Below, piece by piece: positions 1 through 10,964 of a stretch of DNA of 64,000 nucleotides (its first letter is position 1; each line of letters opens with the position of its first letter). Under the pieces are notes generated by a model. The model was not told the DNA's origin, ran no database searches, and saw nothing but the letters and a program-made list of their open reading frames with translations. This DNA is from Chrysogorgia sp. JL179-B06 (lineage: Eukaryota > Cnidaria > Anthozoa > Scleralcyonacea > Chrysogorgiidae), in assembly GCA_035772405.1 (NCBI GenBank), contig JAYKKM010000500.1, positions 1 to 64,000 on the forward strand. The letters run 5' to 3'. The position numbers and the translations under genes are program-made.

Positions 1-19
1 CACTACATTAATTGGATGA

Positions 20-115
20 CATATGAAAGTTTTATAGTGAAGGAAAATTGTACACTGATTCTAATTGATACACCGACCCTGGAAAACAGTTAAGAAAAAT
101 GCAACTACAAGACTA
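20..115 (-). mobile_element. Diverged SINE 3' fragment
   Basis: Read on the minus strand, this stretch matches the body of the two better SINE copies at 20.8 and 21.5 kb. Shared words include GAAGGAAAATT and AAAAATGCAACT followed by CAAG, in the same order and at similar spacing. The tRNA-like head is not convincing here, so this is an old, diverged fragment. It rests on a by-eye alignment of about 95 bases. Confidence 0.4.
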
Positions 116-1849
116 GCCTGTGTCACACACCCTGACTCGTCTGGGTAACGAGTAAGTACGACTACTTACTAAGCTATGCTTCCTTATGGCCCTTCTACAC
201 GATACACTTCATCGTATACGATTGTTCATTCTGGCATACATTGGTTGTATACGATTGTCCGTACTGGCGTATGCAATTGTTTGCACACAACATAATTATT
301 GTTTCTGATTCGAAGGTGAATGTTGACATGCGTGTACAGTTTGATCACATGCACCAAGATGACAATCGTATACAACAAATCGTATCCGTGTACAGATGGT
401 CCTTTTTAGTACTTTAGTCTAATATAGTTATGCATTCATGTTTAAAACCATCAGGAAGCCACCTTAATGAAGTGTAAATGCCAGAATATTCTCAGTAATA
501 AACCTCATATCACTTCATTCGTGGCATTTCCACCATGGTCGTACAGGTAGACTACTGAACTTGTAGCCAAGCTCCCATAGTTCAGACCTCGGTTAGTGTG
601 CTGGGGTACTGTATATTGCCAGGGTCGCAGGGTTCAATTCCCAGTATTCCTGTAGTCTAGTTTGAATTAGATTGAGGAAATATTGAAATAATAGGTATTT
701 CCCACTGTACCGTAATTTAGAGAGTGAGAATTTACATTATATCTGTCAAGTTTTTGCATGGCATTATATTGAAGTGATATGTAGTTTCTTGTGACCGACA
801 CAATGTGCTATTTGCACATAGAAATCTATTACTGTAATTCATGAAGACCTCTTCGCAATTTATTGTCAGCCTTATTTGGAAATATATTCTGTCCCCAGTT
901 ATCCTCACAGGGAAAAGCAAGGAAGGCCATCCCTGCTCTGGACTGTGTGAAGGTCAAACTACAGAATTGGTCAGAAATTGGCTATACGGTAATTAAAAAA
1001 AATTGAAATTGGTTATAATTACATTACTTTTAAATTGTGTTGCTACATGTACTTTGCTACCATACAGCAAAAGATTGATTCACTAAGGCAGAAAATGCAA
1101 TCAGATTAAAAAAAATATCAGAGGCCTGCACCCACAAAACATGGATAAAAGCCGGGATTTACAGTAAATGTATGAAAAATGTAACCGAAAGGGATTCTCA
1201 ATTAATGCTCAGATCAGTGCCGATAACTTACCTGTACTTTAAGACTTTCCTTGGAAAAAATATGTGTTGTTATACATGTGTTTAAATTTTTAACTATAAG
1301 AGACCTACTTTGTGCCTCTCTCCAAAAAGTCCCCTCCAAGTCTTTAATAATACCAGGTTTTTGTTGTAATCTAAATTTAGAGAGCACGGTAACACCAAAG
1401 CCATTGGATAATTATCATGTCGAATGGGCATCAAGACAACAAAACATAAACTAGTGGTCAGTCACCAATGCTAATTGGCTATGCTACTATAGGTCTATTT
1501 GTTATAGACCACTTGTAGTGATTAAGCACCAGTTTTGAAAATCAAAACAATGCAGAAACTTTGCGGTTTGTCTTTATTTTCATATTTTAAGTTTGACTGA
1601 CAAATTTTGTTTGATAATACTAAACAATTAACTTGTGATGAGCGTTAGACAACTTGGCTTGCATAGACCACTTGTGTGGTACCATATACTATATATATAT
1701 ATATCTGCCTAATTTATCACTGTCAATTTAATCCCCTAATTTGGTCAATGTTATAGGTCTAGTTGAGGGGTTTATTCTGCATTCTCATCTCGATGTAATT
1801 CTTCTCTTTCATTATTTCCTTTCAAATGAAAAAGGGTATGGTACATAAG
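116..1849. other. Intergenic DNA, no gene seen
   Basis: I find no open frame with splice-site support or recognisable protein similarity. There is a short (TA)n run near 1690-1704. A B-box-like GGTTCAATTCC at 630-640 lies near a possible A-box at 577-600, but the spacing and head are too poor to call a SINE. Confidence 0.5.
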
Positions 1850-1962
1850 CGGGGGGAGAGGGGGGGGGGGGGGATGGAGGTGTTAAGGTGGTGGGAGGAT
1901 GGGGGGTTGGGGTGGGGGGGGGGGGGGGGGGGGGCTGTGGGGGGGGGGGGGGAGGAGGGGCT
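1850..1962 (+). repeat. G-rich low-complexity tract
   Basis: About 110 bases are almost pure purine on the plus strand, with many runs of four or more G and one run longer than ten. It satisfies the simple G-quadruplex rule many times over. A glycine-rich reading frame through it is a composition artefact, not a gene. It may also mark a poorly assembled homopolymer. Confidence 0.8.
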
Positions 1963-2091
1963 ACAGTACTGGACCTCGAATGAACTTGATTTTTGTAATA
2001 AATACCTCTAGAAAATATCTCTTTTTATTAACCTGTAGGACTATATCCCTCTTATAAAGATTTTAAAATTTATATATTTATTTATTTTCAG

Positions 2092-5000
2092 CTCATGTCC
2101 TGAAGCACTTCTATAAAGCAACAGAATACACCAATGAGGCAACCATGACATTATGGCACAAACATGGAGAAAATGAACAGGCGTGCAATTGGTAGGCAAG
2201 ATAAAGGAAGAAAACAGTTAGAACCATTTTATTGAAACCAACCATTGATAATATAACTGAAAATGTCAAGTTTTTATAATGTTAATTGAATTTTTTAAGT
2301 GAATAATTGACACTACGTTTAGTTTTTTCTTTGCAAAACTCTTCCAAAGTCTTTGATCACATTGACTCATTCCTTCATTAGATCTATAATTCCTCTGATG
2401 AATGAGGACAGAGTAAACTTGGTCCACCCAGCTTAGCAGGAAATAAATAAACGTAGTGTTTCAACAGAATATCGTTACATAGTTTTAAATGGCTTTTTAG
2501 TGAGAATATTTGTGAGTTACGAAAACAAGATGTTAACCTGGGCCAGTTGTTTTAGAATGTCCATTAATTGGGCATGATAATATCATGGTTACCTTTGATT
2601 AGGACCGATAATATATACTATTGAGAAATATATTTAAGTAAAGAATTTAAAACCTACCAGTACAGTATGTTGTTGACATATTTAGTTAATAAATTATTGA
2701 AAAGATTGACATATTTAGTTAATAAACTCTTTTACACAATCTCTATTTTTGTTTAATTTGCCACAACTTGTTATAGAGTTAGAGTATAATGAACCTCGCA
2801 TTAAGGGTACCCAATGACTCTTCAAAGCAGTATAAATGACCGCAAAATAAAGGGTCAAAAATGACTTCCTGTTAAGGTGTCGTCTGACCCTACATAAGAG
2901 TAGAAAATGACTCCTTCGACAGGTGTCAAAATGTCTCCTTCGAAGGTTTCAAAATGACTCCATCGAAGGTGTCAAAATGACTCCTTCGAAGGTGTCAAAA
3001 TGACTCCTTCGAAGGTGTCAAAATGACTCCTTGGAAGGTGTCAAAATGACCTCCTTCGTAAGGTGTCAAAAAGACACTTGTAAAGGGTAGAAATGACTCT
3101 TTAAAGGAGTAGGCCAAAAAGGAGTCAAAATGACTCCTTCGAGGTGTCGTCCTGGGGTCAAAAAAATGACTCCTTCAAAAGGAGTCATAATGACATCTCT
3201 TTGATTTACAGTGTACATAATCCTGTTCAAGGTGATTTTATATTTCCGCATTCGATTATGTGTAAGATTTTTATATGCATGATTTTTATTTTTTTGCAGG
3301 CTTCGATAAACCATTTTTGTTCAAAAACAACACAGGCAAGGAGCGTATGTACATCTTGCACCCTGCAGCAAATGTTCCGGGATAAAAAATGGTAATAATC
3401 ACGAGAGTCTAAAGGCCCTTCACAGATTTCATCTTTCATCTGTTGTGCCGCTGAGTAGAAGAATTCACAAACTTGCCACATATTCCCAATATTCCTGAAT
3501 TACCTCCTGCCTCGACCACCCACTGAAAATAATCACCCTCAACTTCCACCTCAATCTATGACAGATAAGACACCCAAGAACTCCCAAAGTGTGACCCCAC
3601 TTTCAACAACGAAATTGACTGGAGCAAGGGACTTACGCAATGATCACGGGACTCTCACACAGCAAGGAAGAGCCAATAGCAGGGCAAAGAGCATTAGATG
3701 CAAGAGTAAAGCAACAAAAGGAATGCATTGGTTAACATTGCCAAGGACATACATCATGGTTCAAAAGACGAGCTGATTTCAGGTGCTGCTGAAATGGTAA
3801 GCAGAGCTAAACCCGATCAAAATCCATCAGTGGAGGATTGGGATGGTTCTCTGTCAGTGCAAGAATGTTATTGAACATTACTAAGAGAGCACATAACCCA
3901 AAGTTCAAAAAGTCAGTGTATGAAATGTTGACGAAAGAACATTTTGCCCAAAACAACCATGTGTCTGCCTGTGGATATTATAAAGATGCAAGATCATTGT
4001 AGCACGACTGAACTCTTTCGAAGTCTTAGAAGTAAACTGAAAGGGGTGTTTGATTCACAGAGAGAAATTAACAAACCTGAAAGCACAGTTTAACCAGGAG
4101 TTTTTCAAGTAATATGTGGTGAAGCCAGTGCCGACCAATAACTGGATATCGTCTAAATCCAGAGAAGCTGATGCAGTGCCTCGGAGTGTATACCCTTGGC
4201 TTACTGGCATTGACGAAGAGTGGTGGAGATTGTATGCGGATGCTAGAACTTACGGTGGGAGAAAATCCGTGCTTATTTGCCTAAGCAATGTTAACAACGA
4301 GTTTTTTTTTTTGTCATTGGTTAATGGGGTATTAAATTTCAGAGTCCTTTAGGTTGCTGGCCCATTCATAATCATTAACCAAAATTAAAATATATTAACA
4401 AATTAACAGTCCTAACTATGGAAGTGACCGCAGGATTAATTTAGAGCTCAAACATTGGACAACTTGCAGGGAAGCCTGGTTATCTGAATGGCTGGATTGA
4501 GACCATGCAAGATGGCGGACGAAACTTTTATGTTGCTCTTCAGATGCAATGTTCGCATGATGCTATACACTCGGAGGAAAGCTTGATCCTAAAAAGTGTT
4601 GCAGATTTTAACCTCTACAACTAACGAGACCATTGCTACCATCCTACCGTCAGAAGTTGGGGCAACTACAGGTATCGAGATCGGAAGTTGGTAGAAAGCT
4701 TGACAGAGAGCACCCAGAATCCCTGAATCCAGTCATTCCAACAGACCACTTTATCCCTTGTGCAAATCCCATGTTTGCTAGAATAACTGAACACCTTGTC
4801 AAAACAACGTGTTACGAGCTGCATGGAACTGGAACAGTTGAACAAAAATGATCAAACAAAGAAAGAAGCTACGTTGGAACACTTTCTTGCTAATATCAAT
4901 GCTCGTGGTGTCAGGAATGGAAATTTTTCACTGTATTTTGAAAATAACAAGCTCAAACCAATTACCCTAAATGTCAAGTGTGCGGAACTGATCTTTTCAT

Positions 5001-6192
5001 GCTCCTCCAGCTGCATTCTCAAGTCCATATTCCATATACTGGACAACGTTGCTTCAACACGATCCTTTCGCTACACCACTTCCAGTAGTTATTCTGAAAG
5101 CTCTAGACCTACAATCAAGAACAATTTCCTGATATATGAAATTTGGGAAAGAAAATTTGGCGAGTGAACGGGGAACTTCACCTGCGTTGTCGGAAAGACC
5201 CTGTACCAAGTCAGAGAACAAGAGGACCCGGTTGATTCACACAGATTTGGGTTAACTTCCTGAAGAAATGGAGACGTACACAGCACATTGTTGATCTCTT
5301 TCATGGCCCAATATTATTGCATCGTTATGGTTCATCCCGGACTCTACCCCATATGTGCATGAAAAGGGTAGAATAGTGTACCCAATCCCCTTAAGTGAAC
5401 TACCATTTCATTTTCCCTGTTCAGGTGCAAGTACTGAAGGTGGTGAGCATGCTCATTATCTTACAGCAAATATTTGTTTTATGGGCTATCCCTCACGAGG
5501 AGGTGGGATGGATAAAGGAAACCCCCATAATTATCTTTTTCAAGGGGTATTATCGTCAAATCCGACAGCATATATCGGAAACATTATATAACTTTATCAT
5601 ACCTCATACGAACTGGATGGAGGACAATTAGTTTATAGTTGTTCCTCAACCAATATTCATGAGGGATGATTATAAACTAATTGTCCCTCATTAAGATTCA
5701 TGAAACAATCTCTCATCAATAAAAATCAGGACGACTATTGATTCCATCACCCCAACCACCCCTAAGTAAAGTGGCTTTCTAATGGTAGAAGTTGTTGAAA
5801 CAGGAAAAATTTCCCCATACTAATTTCATTTATTTACTTACAGTGGGTGGCCGGATAAGACGAGGTAGAACTTTTTTCTATCGTGATATGGAAAGTGAAA
5901 TGGTGCAGAAGGCAATGGGTAGTGGATTTACCCCCAAAGAAACAACATGTACAAGTTGCTGCATGTAATCAAGAAAAGCCAGTTGTAATTTCGCTGGAAG
6001 AAATTGAAGAAGCTACCCCCCATCAGTCTTTGGATGGCATGGTCCTTTCGTGAATATCTGGCCAACATTGCAGAGCCAAGGGAGAAAAAGGAAATCAACA
6101 AACTCGCAGAGTTAACAAGCCCTTATATTGAGTGGTCGGAGGCAATGTTTACACTGGAGACATTGACAAAGCTGTGGACGGAGAGTTCATCC
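2092..6192 (+). pseudogene. Decayed multi-exon gene of unknown family
   Basis: Several plus-strand pieces look like old exons. 2092-2191 follows a good acceptor (TTTATTTTCAG), is open for about 33 codons and ends at a possible donor (TTG|GTAGGC). 3300-3380 follows TTTTTTTGCAG and is open for about 27 codons. Blocks at 3550-4080, 4116-4350, 4470-4625 and 5355-5590 read like protein, with features such as SVYPWLTG and EGGEHAHY, but switch frames repeatedly. 5844-5970 follows TTTACTTACAG, reads with an RRGRTFFYRDME stretch, then shifts frame into 6004-6192 (EPREKKEINKLAEL). I do not recognise the family. It could be a dead host duplicate or an unclassified transposon. The strand and repeated acceptors are seen; joining the pieces into one gene is inference. 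Confidence 0.4.
2805..3195. repeat. 23-bp minisatellite, TGTCAAAATGACTCC theme
   Basis: The core at about 2920-3060 is a tandem repeat of roughly 23 bases, consensus GGTGTCAAAATGACTCCTTCGA plus A. Degenerate units extend to both sides. Each unit contains the near-palindrome GTCAAAATGAC. The array sits inside the decayed gene region, between its first two exon-like pieces, so it may be intronic. Confidence 0.85.
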
Positions 6193-6199
6193 TGATTAC

Positions 6200-9100
6200 A
6201 TCTGAAGAAAGAGAGTGGACAAAGAACTCCTCTAAACTTAACAGTTTACAGGAAAGGAAACGCATAAGTGCCATTGAAATAAGACTGCTATTTAAATATT
6301 GATACAAAAATTCGCTTTTTAGTAGGACAAGCGAACAAAATAACTCAGGGCTAACTATACATTCAAGATTTGCTGCAAAAGCCAGTTATTTCACGTTGAT
6401 CTGAACTTCAAATACAACGCAAACAAGTCACCATAGTTTCACCTTGTAACATCTGATTTTAAAATATCGAGAAATCACAAATGGAATAGTGCATTCAATA
6501 ATATCTACTGAACCTATATGCTTAAAATTAGACCAGAAAGAACTGCTGAAACGTAAACTGAAAATTCCAGGTCCTTTGATTTGGAACTAGTAAGCCTTCC
6601 TGGAGGCTGGGCATGGGATTGTCTCCCCCCGCCTGTCTGGCACCAGTGAATTTTTTATGGCTGGTTGAGTTGTAGAGCCCAGGTTGTTCCTACAGTAGCT
6701 CTATTTGTTGGCGAATGTATAGCTGCACAGTTTTTTTTTGGTTCTTTTTGACTTTGAGGCTAACTATGCTGGGGTTTGTTAACTAGGAGCTCATGTGACG
6801 ACAAAGTTATCTTGAACCAACAGGAACCTTCCACTGAAATTTCATCCCGAATAGGGACGCTTGACTGACCACCAACATTGGTCCCCATTCTCGAGCCACA
6901 AGTTCAATCACCTGCCTGGGAGCTTTGATACGGTTGAATTCTGAAATTTAATGAAATTGACATTATATATATTAAGAAGTTAAATTTCACGAGGTAGTTG
7001 TATTTTTTGCAATTGGTCGCGGTTGGGTCCTTTTTGCAAAATAGTCGACACTCGTATTTCTTAATAATCACACTTTTCTTAAATATAGGTTTAAAGAGTA
7101 AGGGTCAGTGTGACTGGAGAATGGAAAAATGAAATGGCCACAAATGTGGCAGACGGAAAATATAGCTTTTTATAAAAACCCCAGTGAAACACAATTTCGA
7201 TTTGTTTTACATTAGTTATAATGATAATTTGTAAATGTACAGCTTGATGTTTTTAACGTTGTTTGGTTTTACTAGTGCAAGCTTAGGCTAGAAGTCATGG
7301 ACTCAGAAACTATGAGGTAGCATTCAGAAGGTTGTGGTTTCGATTACTGATCACTTGGTGTTCAGATTTTTGCTGAGTCTATGACACATTGACACAGGCT
7401 TGTACAGCAAACCACCAAACAACTGAGCTTTACATTGCATACGACAGGCAAAAATTGTACGAAGTGTCGAAGAGAGGGTAAATCAATCGTGTGACCATTA
7501 TTTTGTTGTCAGAGTGGTAAGTCTGTAGAGTATAACTTCAATAAGTTAAATATGAAAGTAGCTACGAATAAGTAAAGCTGGACGAATTACGAAATTTATG
7601 ACAAAAACAGACGATCCTCCAAACTTTAAAAGACGAATTAAACTTTGGTTTTTCCGTTTCATCCGTTAATGTAGTCTTTGGTCGTACTTCATGAACGATG
7701 CTGAATTTTTCGATTGAAGTGCTCAAGGCCATGGGAGGAAATGAAACAACGACATAAGATTCTCCTTTCTCCTATTCTCTACAATTTGGGCATGGGAACC
7801 AAACTTCCGTATTCATCTACCTGCTTCAACCATATTCCCCAACACATAAAACAACATCGAAAAGCATCGTGATTTCGCTTTAAAGAGACCAGATTTTACT
7901 AGTTTCTGATTGCTTTGTGGCACACAGTGACACCAGAACAGACCAAGTTACCATGGTTGCCATGTCGGTGGGATGCGTGAGTGGGGGTGGTCGGATGTGG
8001 TGGGCAATGTGTGGCGTCCACAATACAAAATCTCAGAACCAATCTTCTGCGACCTGCATTTCCCTGTTATAGCGGCGACTACCAATAACAAAATGCCAAT
8101 TTTGTCCGTGCTGAAGTATGTCATGCTCCAACCACTTCGTCTTCGAGGTCGCTTTACACTAGTTTGACATTGTTTTCCAAGTCGCAATGCTTCTTGCTTT
8201 GTTGGTTTTATCACCAGAATAAGTATTGAGGTTTTGTTTTACACGACTGTCCCCTCTCGTTCTCCAATGCAAAAGTGCAGCTTTCAGCCTGCCATTCGTT
8301 ATTTAAATTACACATTTCACGTTTTTTTCGAGGTTTCCTGCAATACTGTTTAAAATTCACAAAATAGAGTCGCTTCTGGAACAATAATTTTTAAAGGCGA
8401 TAACACAAAATGTTCCCGGCTCACCATCCTTAGATAAATATCCTTGTAGATCCATAAATATCCTTGTTTAGCCTATTTTCGTCCCCGTGAGATCCTCGTT
8501 ATCAAACCAAGACAAACGACGGGTTGATGGACTTCCATATATATACTACGCGCGACAAACATTTTCTAAAACAATTTACCCTGCAGACCACACGACCGAG
8601 GACATTGTAACACGACCGGACATTGAACCACCCCGTCAAGATTAACACCCACACCAAAGCGCCTTCTGCCCGCTTCGTCCGGGCGAGGGGCTTCTCTAGA
8701 TTTTCGGTCGAGTGTACATAAACATATTATATCACAGTGAGTCACTGGCACAGTCGTCATTGTTGTTATTAGTATGTACGTAGTGGTGGCACTAAAAATA
8801 TGAACATAATTGAAACAAATCCTTATCATTTTCAGATTTTAAATGAACTAGAGAAGTCTTTAGGCTAGTAATTTTCTTTTTACTTATCTGTTCTATAAAG
8901 TAGGAGTTTCTCCTTCCTTCATTTGTTTGCTGGTCTTTTTTTCTATCTTGATTGCTGTCTTCTTGTTTACAGATTGGTGTGTATTCTATAGTTGGGAAAA
9001 ATATCAGTAATGCATAATTTCTAATCCCTGTACAGATCTGTTCCTACACAACATCTTCGCACCTACACATCGTGTTTAGGACGGAGTTCCAGAACGATGA

Positions 9101-9600
9101 AAAGTTTCTGTGCTACAGCCCTGTAGGTTCCCAAAGAGTGTGCAGATCCCATGTATATCATAGTAAAGACCGTAGAAATGTGATTAAGTAATATTTCCCA
9201 TATAGAACTGTACAGAGGTAAAATTACAAGAAAGGTTGGACAGGAAAATGAAATATTTCGACTAAAAGGTATATAACTACCACTACTCCTCGTCTCCTCG
9301 TAGACTTTGGCATAGATAGGAAGTTAATTTTTTTTTTGCAGTATTTGAAAATGGAAATTGTTGAACAACCAGTTTGATTAAATGACCCATAATTGTTATT
9401 CAAAGGACAATTTTTGCCATGGATGAAAATGAAAAATTAAAAATGGGAAGACAACTGCCAAAAGATTTTCTTATTATGTTTAATGGGGGCAGATGTGCCA
9501 ATGACTTACTAATAACTAGTGATATAAATGTTTATGTACAAGCTCAACTGAAATATTAGAATATAGACGTTATAAACATATCGTAATTTTCAATACTTAC
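6200..9600. other. Intergenic DNA, no gene seen
   Basis: Opposed open frames at 7948-8214 and 8566-8829 lack homology or splice support and are probably chance. No transposon ends, tRNA or tandem repeats stand out. Composition is AT-rich and ordinary. Confidence 0.5.
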
Positions 9601-9785
9601 TTTGCCAGGACGAAGACGCGTTTAACAACAGCTGGGTATGCCTGACTTTGATTGGTAGTTCGCTGCACAGGAGATATTGGGATATCACCTAGCAATGCGG
9701 TCGATGGGCTGCCGCTCCTTCGACTTCTTAAACTGTCGAACAGTCTAACTGCTTCGTTTTCACAGTCATAAATAGCAACGGGAAC
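9601..9785 (-). CDS. Internal exon of an unrecognised host gene
   Basis: On the minus strand this 185-nt segment is open throughout in one frame, beginning VPVAIYDCENEAVRLFDSLR and ending near VVKRVFVLA. It is preceded by a pyrimidine-rich acceptor (TTCTTCTTTG...TTTTTAG) and followed by a textbook donor (AAA|GTAAGT). It joins in frame to the 19-nt exon upstream at 10173-10191. The protein has an acidic, charged start and a serine/arginine-rich middle (RSRRSGSPS). I do not recognise the family. Open frame, clean splice sites and in-frame joining together argue strongly for a real gene. The downstream exons are not found in 6.2-9.6 kb. Confidence 0.65.
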
Positions 9786-10172
9786 CTAAAAATACGTCGA
9801 CACAAAGAAGAATCCCAAAGAGAATCTGCCAGACAATATTCTTAGGTGAATTAGACTGCCCCACTTCGAGGCGTTTCTCGAACGTATATATTGACAATTG
9901 GTAGTAAAACAAACGAGTGAATATTTAGCCTTCTAAATTGTATTCGATTCAAAGATCCCTCTTGCAATAAATCCAATCCAAACCGTCACTCAATAGAGAA
10001 AATCCAAACCACAAAAAATTCCAGAATTGGCGCCAACAGCTAGTACGCAGTTTTCGATATAATGCCAGGCGCGATTCATCGGCAGGCGCGCACTAAGTAC
10101 ATGCATTCGTTGCGGCGGTACTAAAATTTAAATACAAGACCTCGTACGATATTTTTTAAATAGAAATCTTAC

Positions 10173-10191
10173 CTTCTTTTGAACGGCTTCG
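10173..10191 (-). CDS. 19-nt micro-exon of the same minus-strand gene
   Basis: The minus strand reads TTTTTTCTTTAG, then the 19 bases CGAAGCCGTTCAAAAGAAG, then GTAAGATTT. Both splice sites are strong. Joined to the next exon the frame reads EAVQKK then VPVAIYD without a stop, in the only frame open across the 185-nt exon. The upstream exon, which must end two bases into a codon, was not found. Chance could place these sites, but both consensus sites plus frame compatibility make a real exon more likely. Confidence 0.55.
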
Positions 10192-10447
10192 CTAAAGAAA
10201 AAACCTTTATTAGATTTTTTTATATTTATAAAAATGATGAATATACTCAAGTCGTACCAAAATACTCCATTGATATTTTTAATGGTTTTAGAAAATAAGC
10301 AGCCAAATGAATGAATTAATTACTAGTACATGTATTTGTGAGAACCTATGTATTCCAGAATTATTTCTATTTATTAGACATGCAGTTTTCATTTATAACC
10401 ATACTAATGTATAAGACAACCATCTTGTAAAGATACTTAAAACTGTA
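10192..10447. promoter_or_regulatory. Possible shared region between divergent genes
   Basis: This AT-rich 256-bp gap separates the minus-strand micro-exon from the plus-strand start exon. If the minus gene's first exon lies here or overlaps it, this is a bidirectional promoter. No TATA box or CpG cluster is obvious. The assignment rests only on gene orientation. Confidence 0.25.
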
Positions 10448-10564
10448 ATGGTAGATAGTGTAATGGAGCTTCACGCAAGATTGAACACGCAATCACCTGG
10501 TATTGGTGTCGCTGCTTCTGGGATCCTCACAAGAACTGATGACAAAGGCTATTTGCAGATCAGG
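10448..10564 (+). CDS. First coding exon of an unrecognised host gene
   Basis: An ATG at 10448 opens a frame of exactly 39 codons (MVDSVMELHARLN... DKGYLQIR) ending at a strong donor, CAGG|GTAAGC, in phase 0. A second ATG lies five codons in. An in-frame TAA upstream near 10411 supports this as a start exon. No later exon is identified: the next recognisable sequence is a LINE from about 10.97 kb, which may lie in its first intron or have disrupted the gene. I do not recognise the family. Confidence 0.5.
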
Positions 10565-10964
10565 GTAAGCGGACAAATAGTTAAATGAAATTTTTTATGC
10601 AATTCAGAATGGCTGGGACTTTTTTTAGTAAATTCTAAAATAGGGACTTCTCCTTTAAACTCCAGAGGATTTCATTTAAACCCATCTGGTAGTCTGTTGG
10701 TACAAAATAATTTTAAATCATTTAATGCCCTTGAAAATTGGACAATCCAAAAGTGTGAGTCGTTGATTCCCTATAAATTTGAAATCTAAACTTAATTCCT
10801 AATTGGTCCCCTTAAATGCTAAAGGATTTAAGATGGCTTTACGTTAATATTGTAAGCCTAACCTAAACATGATGATTGAATTACGTATATCTAAATTATT
10901 TCTGGACTGCGGGGGAGCGGGTGGGGGGGGCGCGTAATGAAACCAGACTAGATTCTTCCATTGT

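Noticed and set aside
573..650. tRNA-derived SINE head or tRNA gene
   Set aside because: A B-box-like word is present but the A box is interrupted and no acceptor stem forms.
1826..2011. Glycine-rich ORF
   Set aside because: It is a translation of the G-rich tract.
7948..8829. Minus-strand frames of 87-88 codons
   Set aside because: No homology, no splice support, and overlapping frames on the other strand; consistent with chance.
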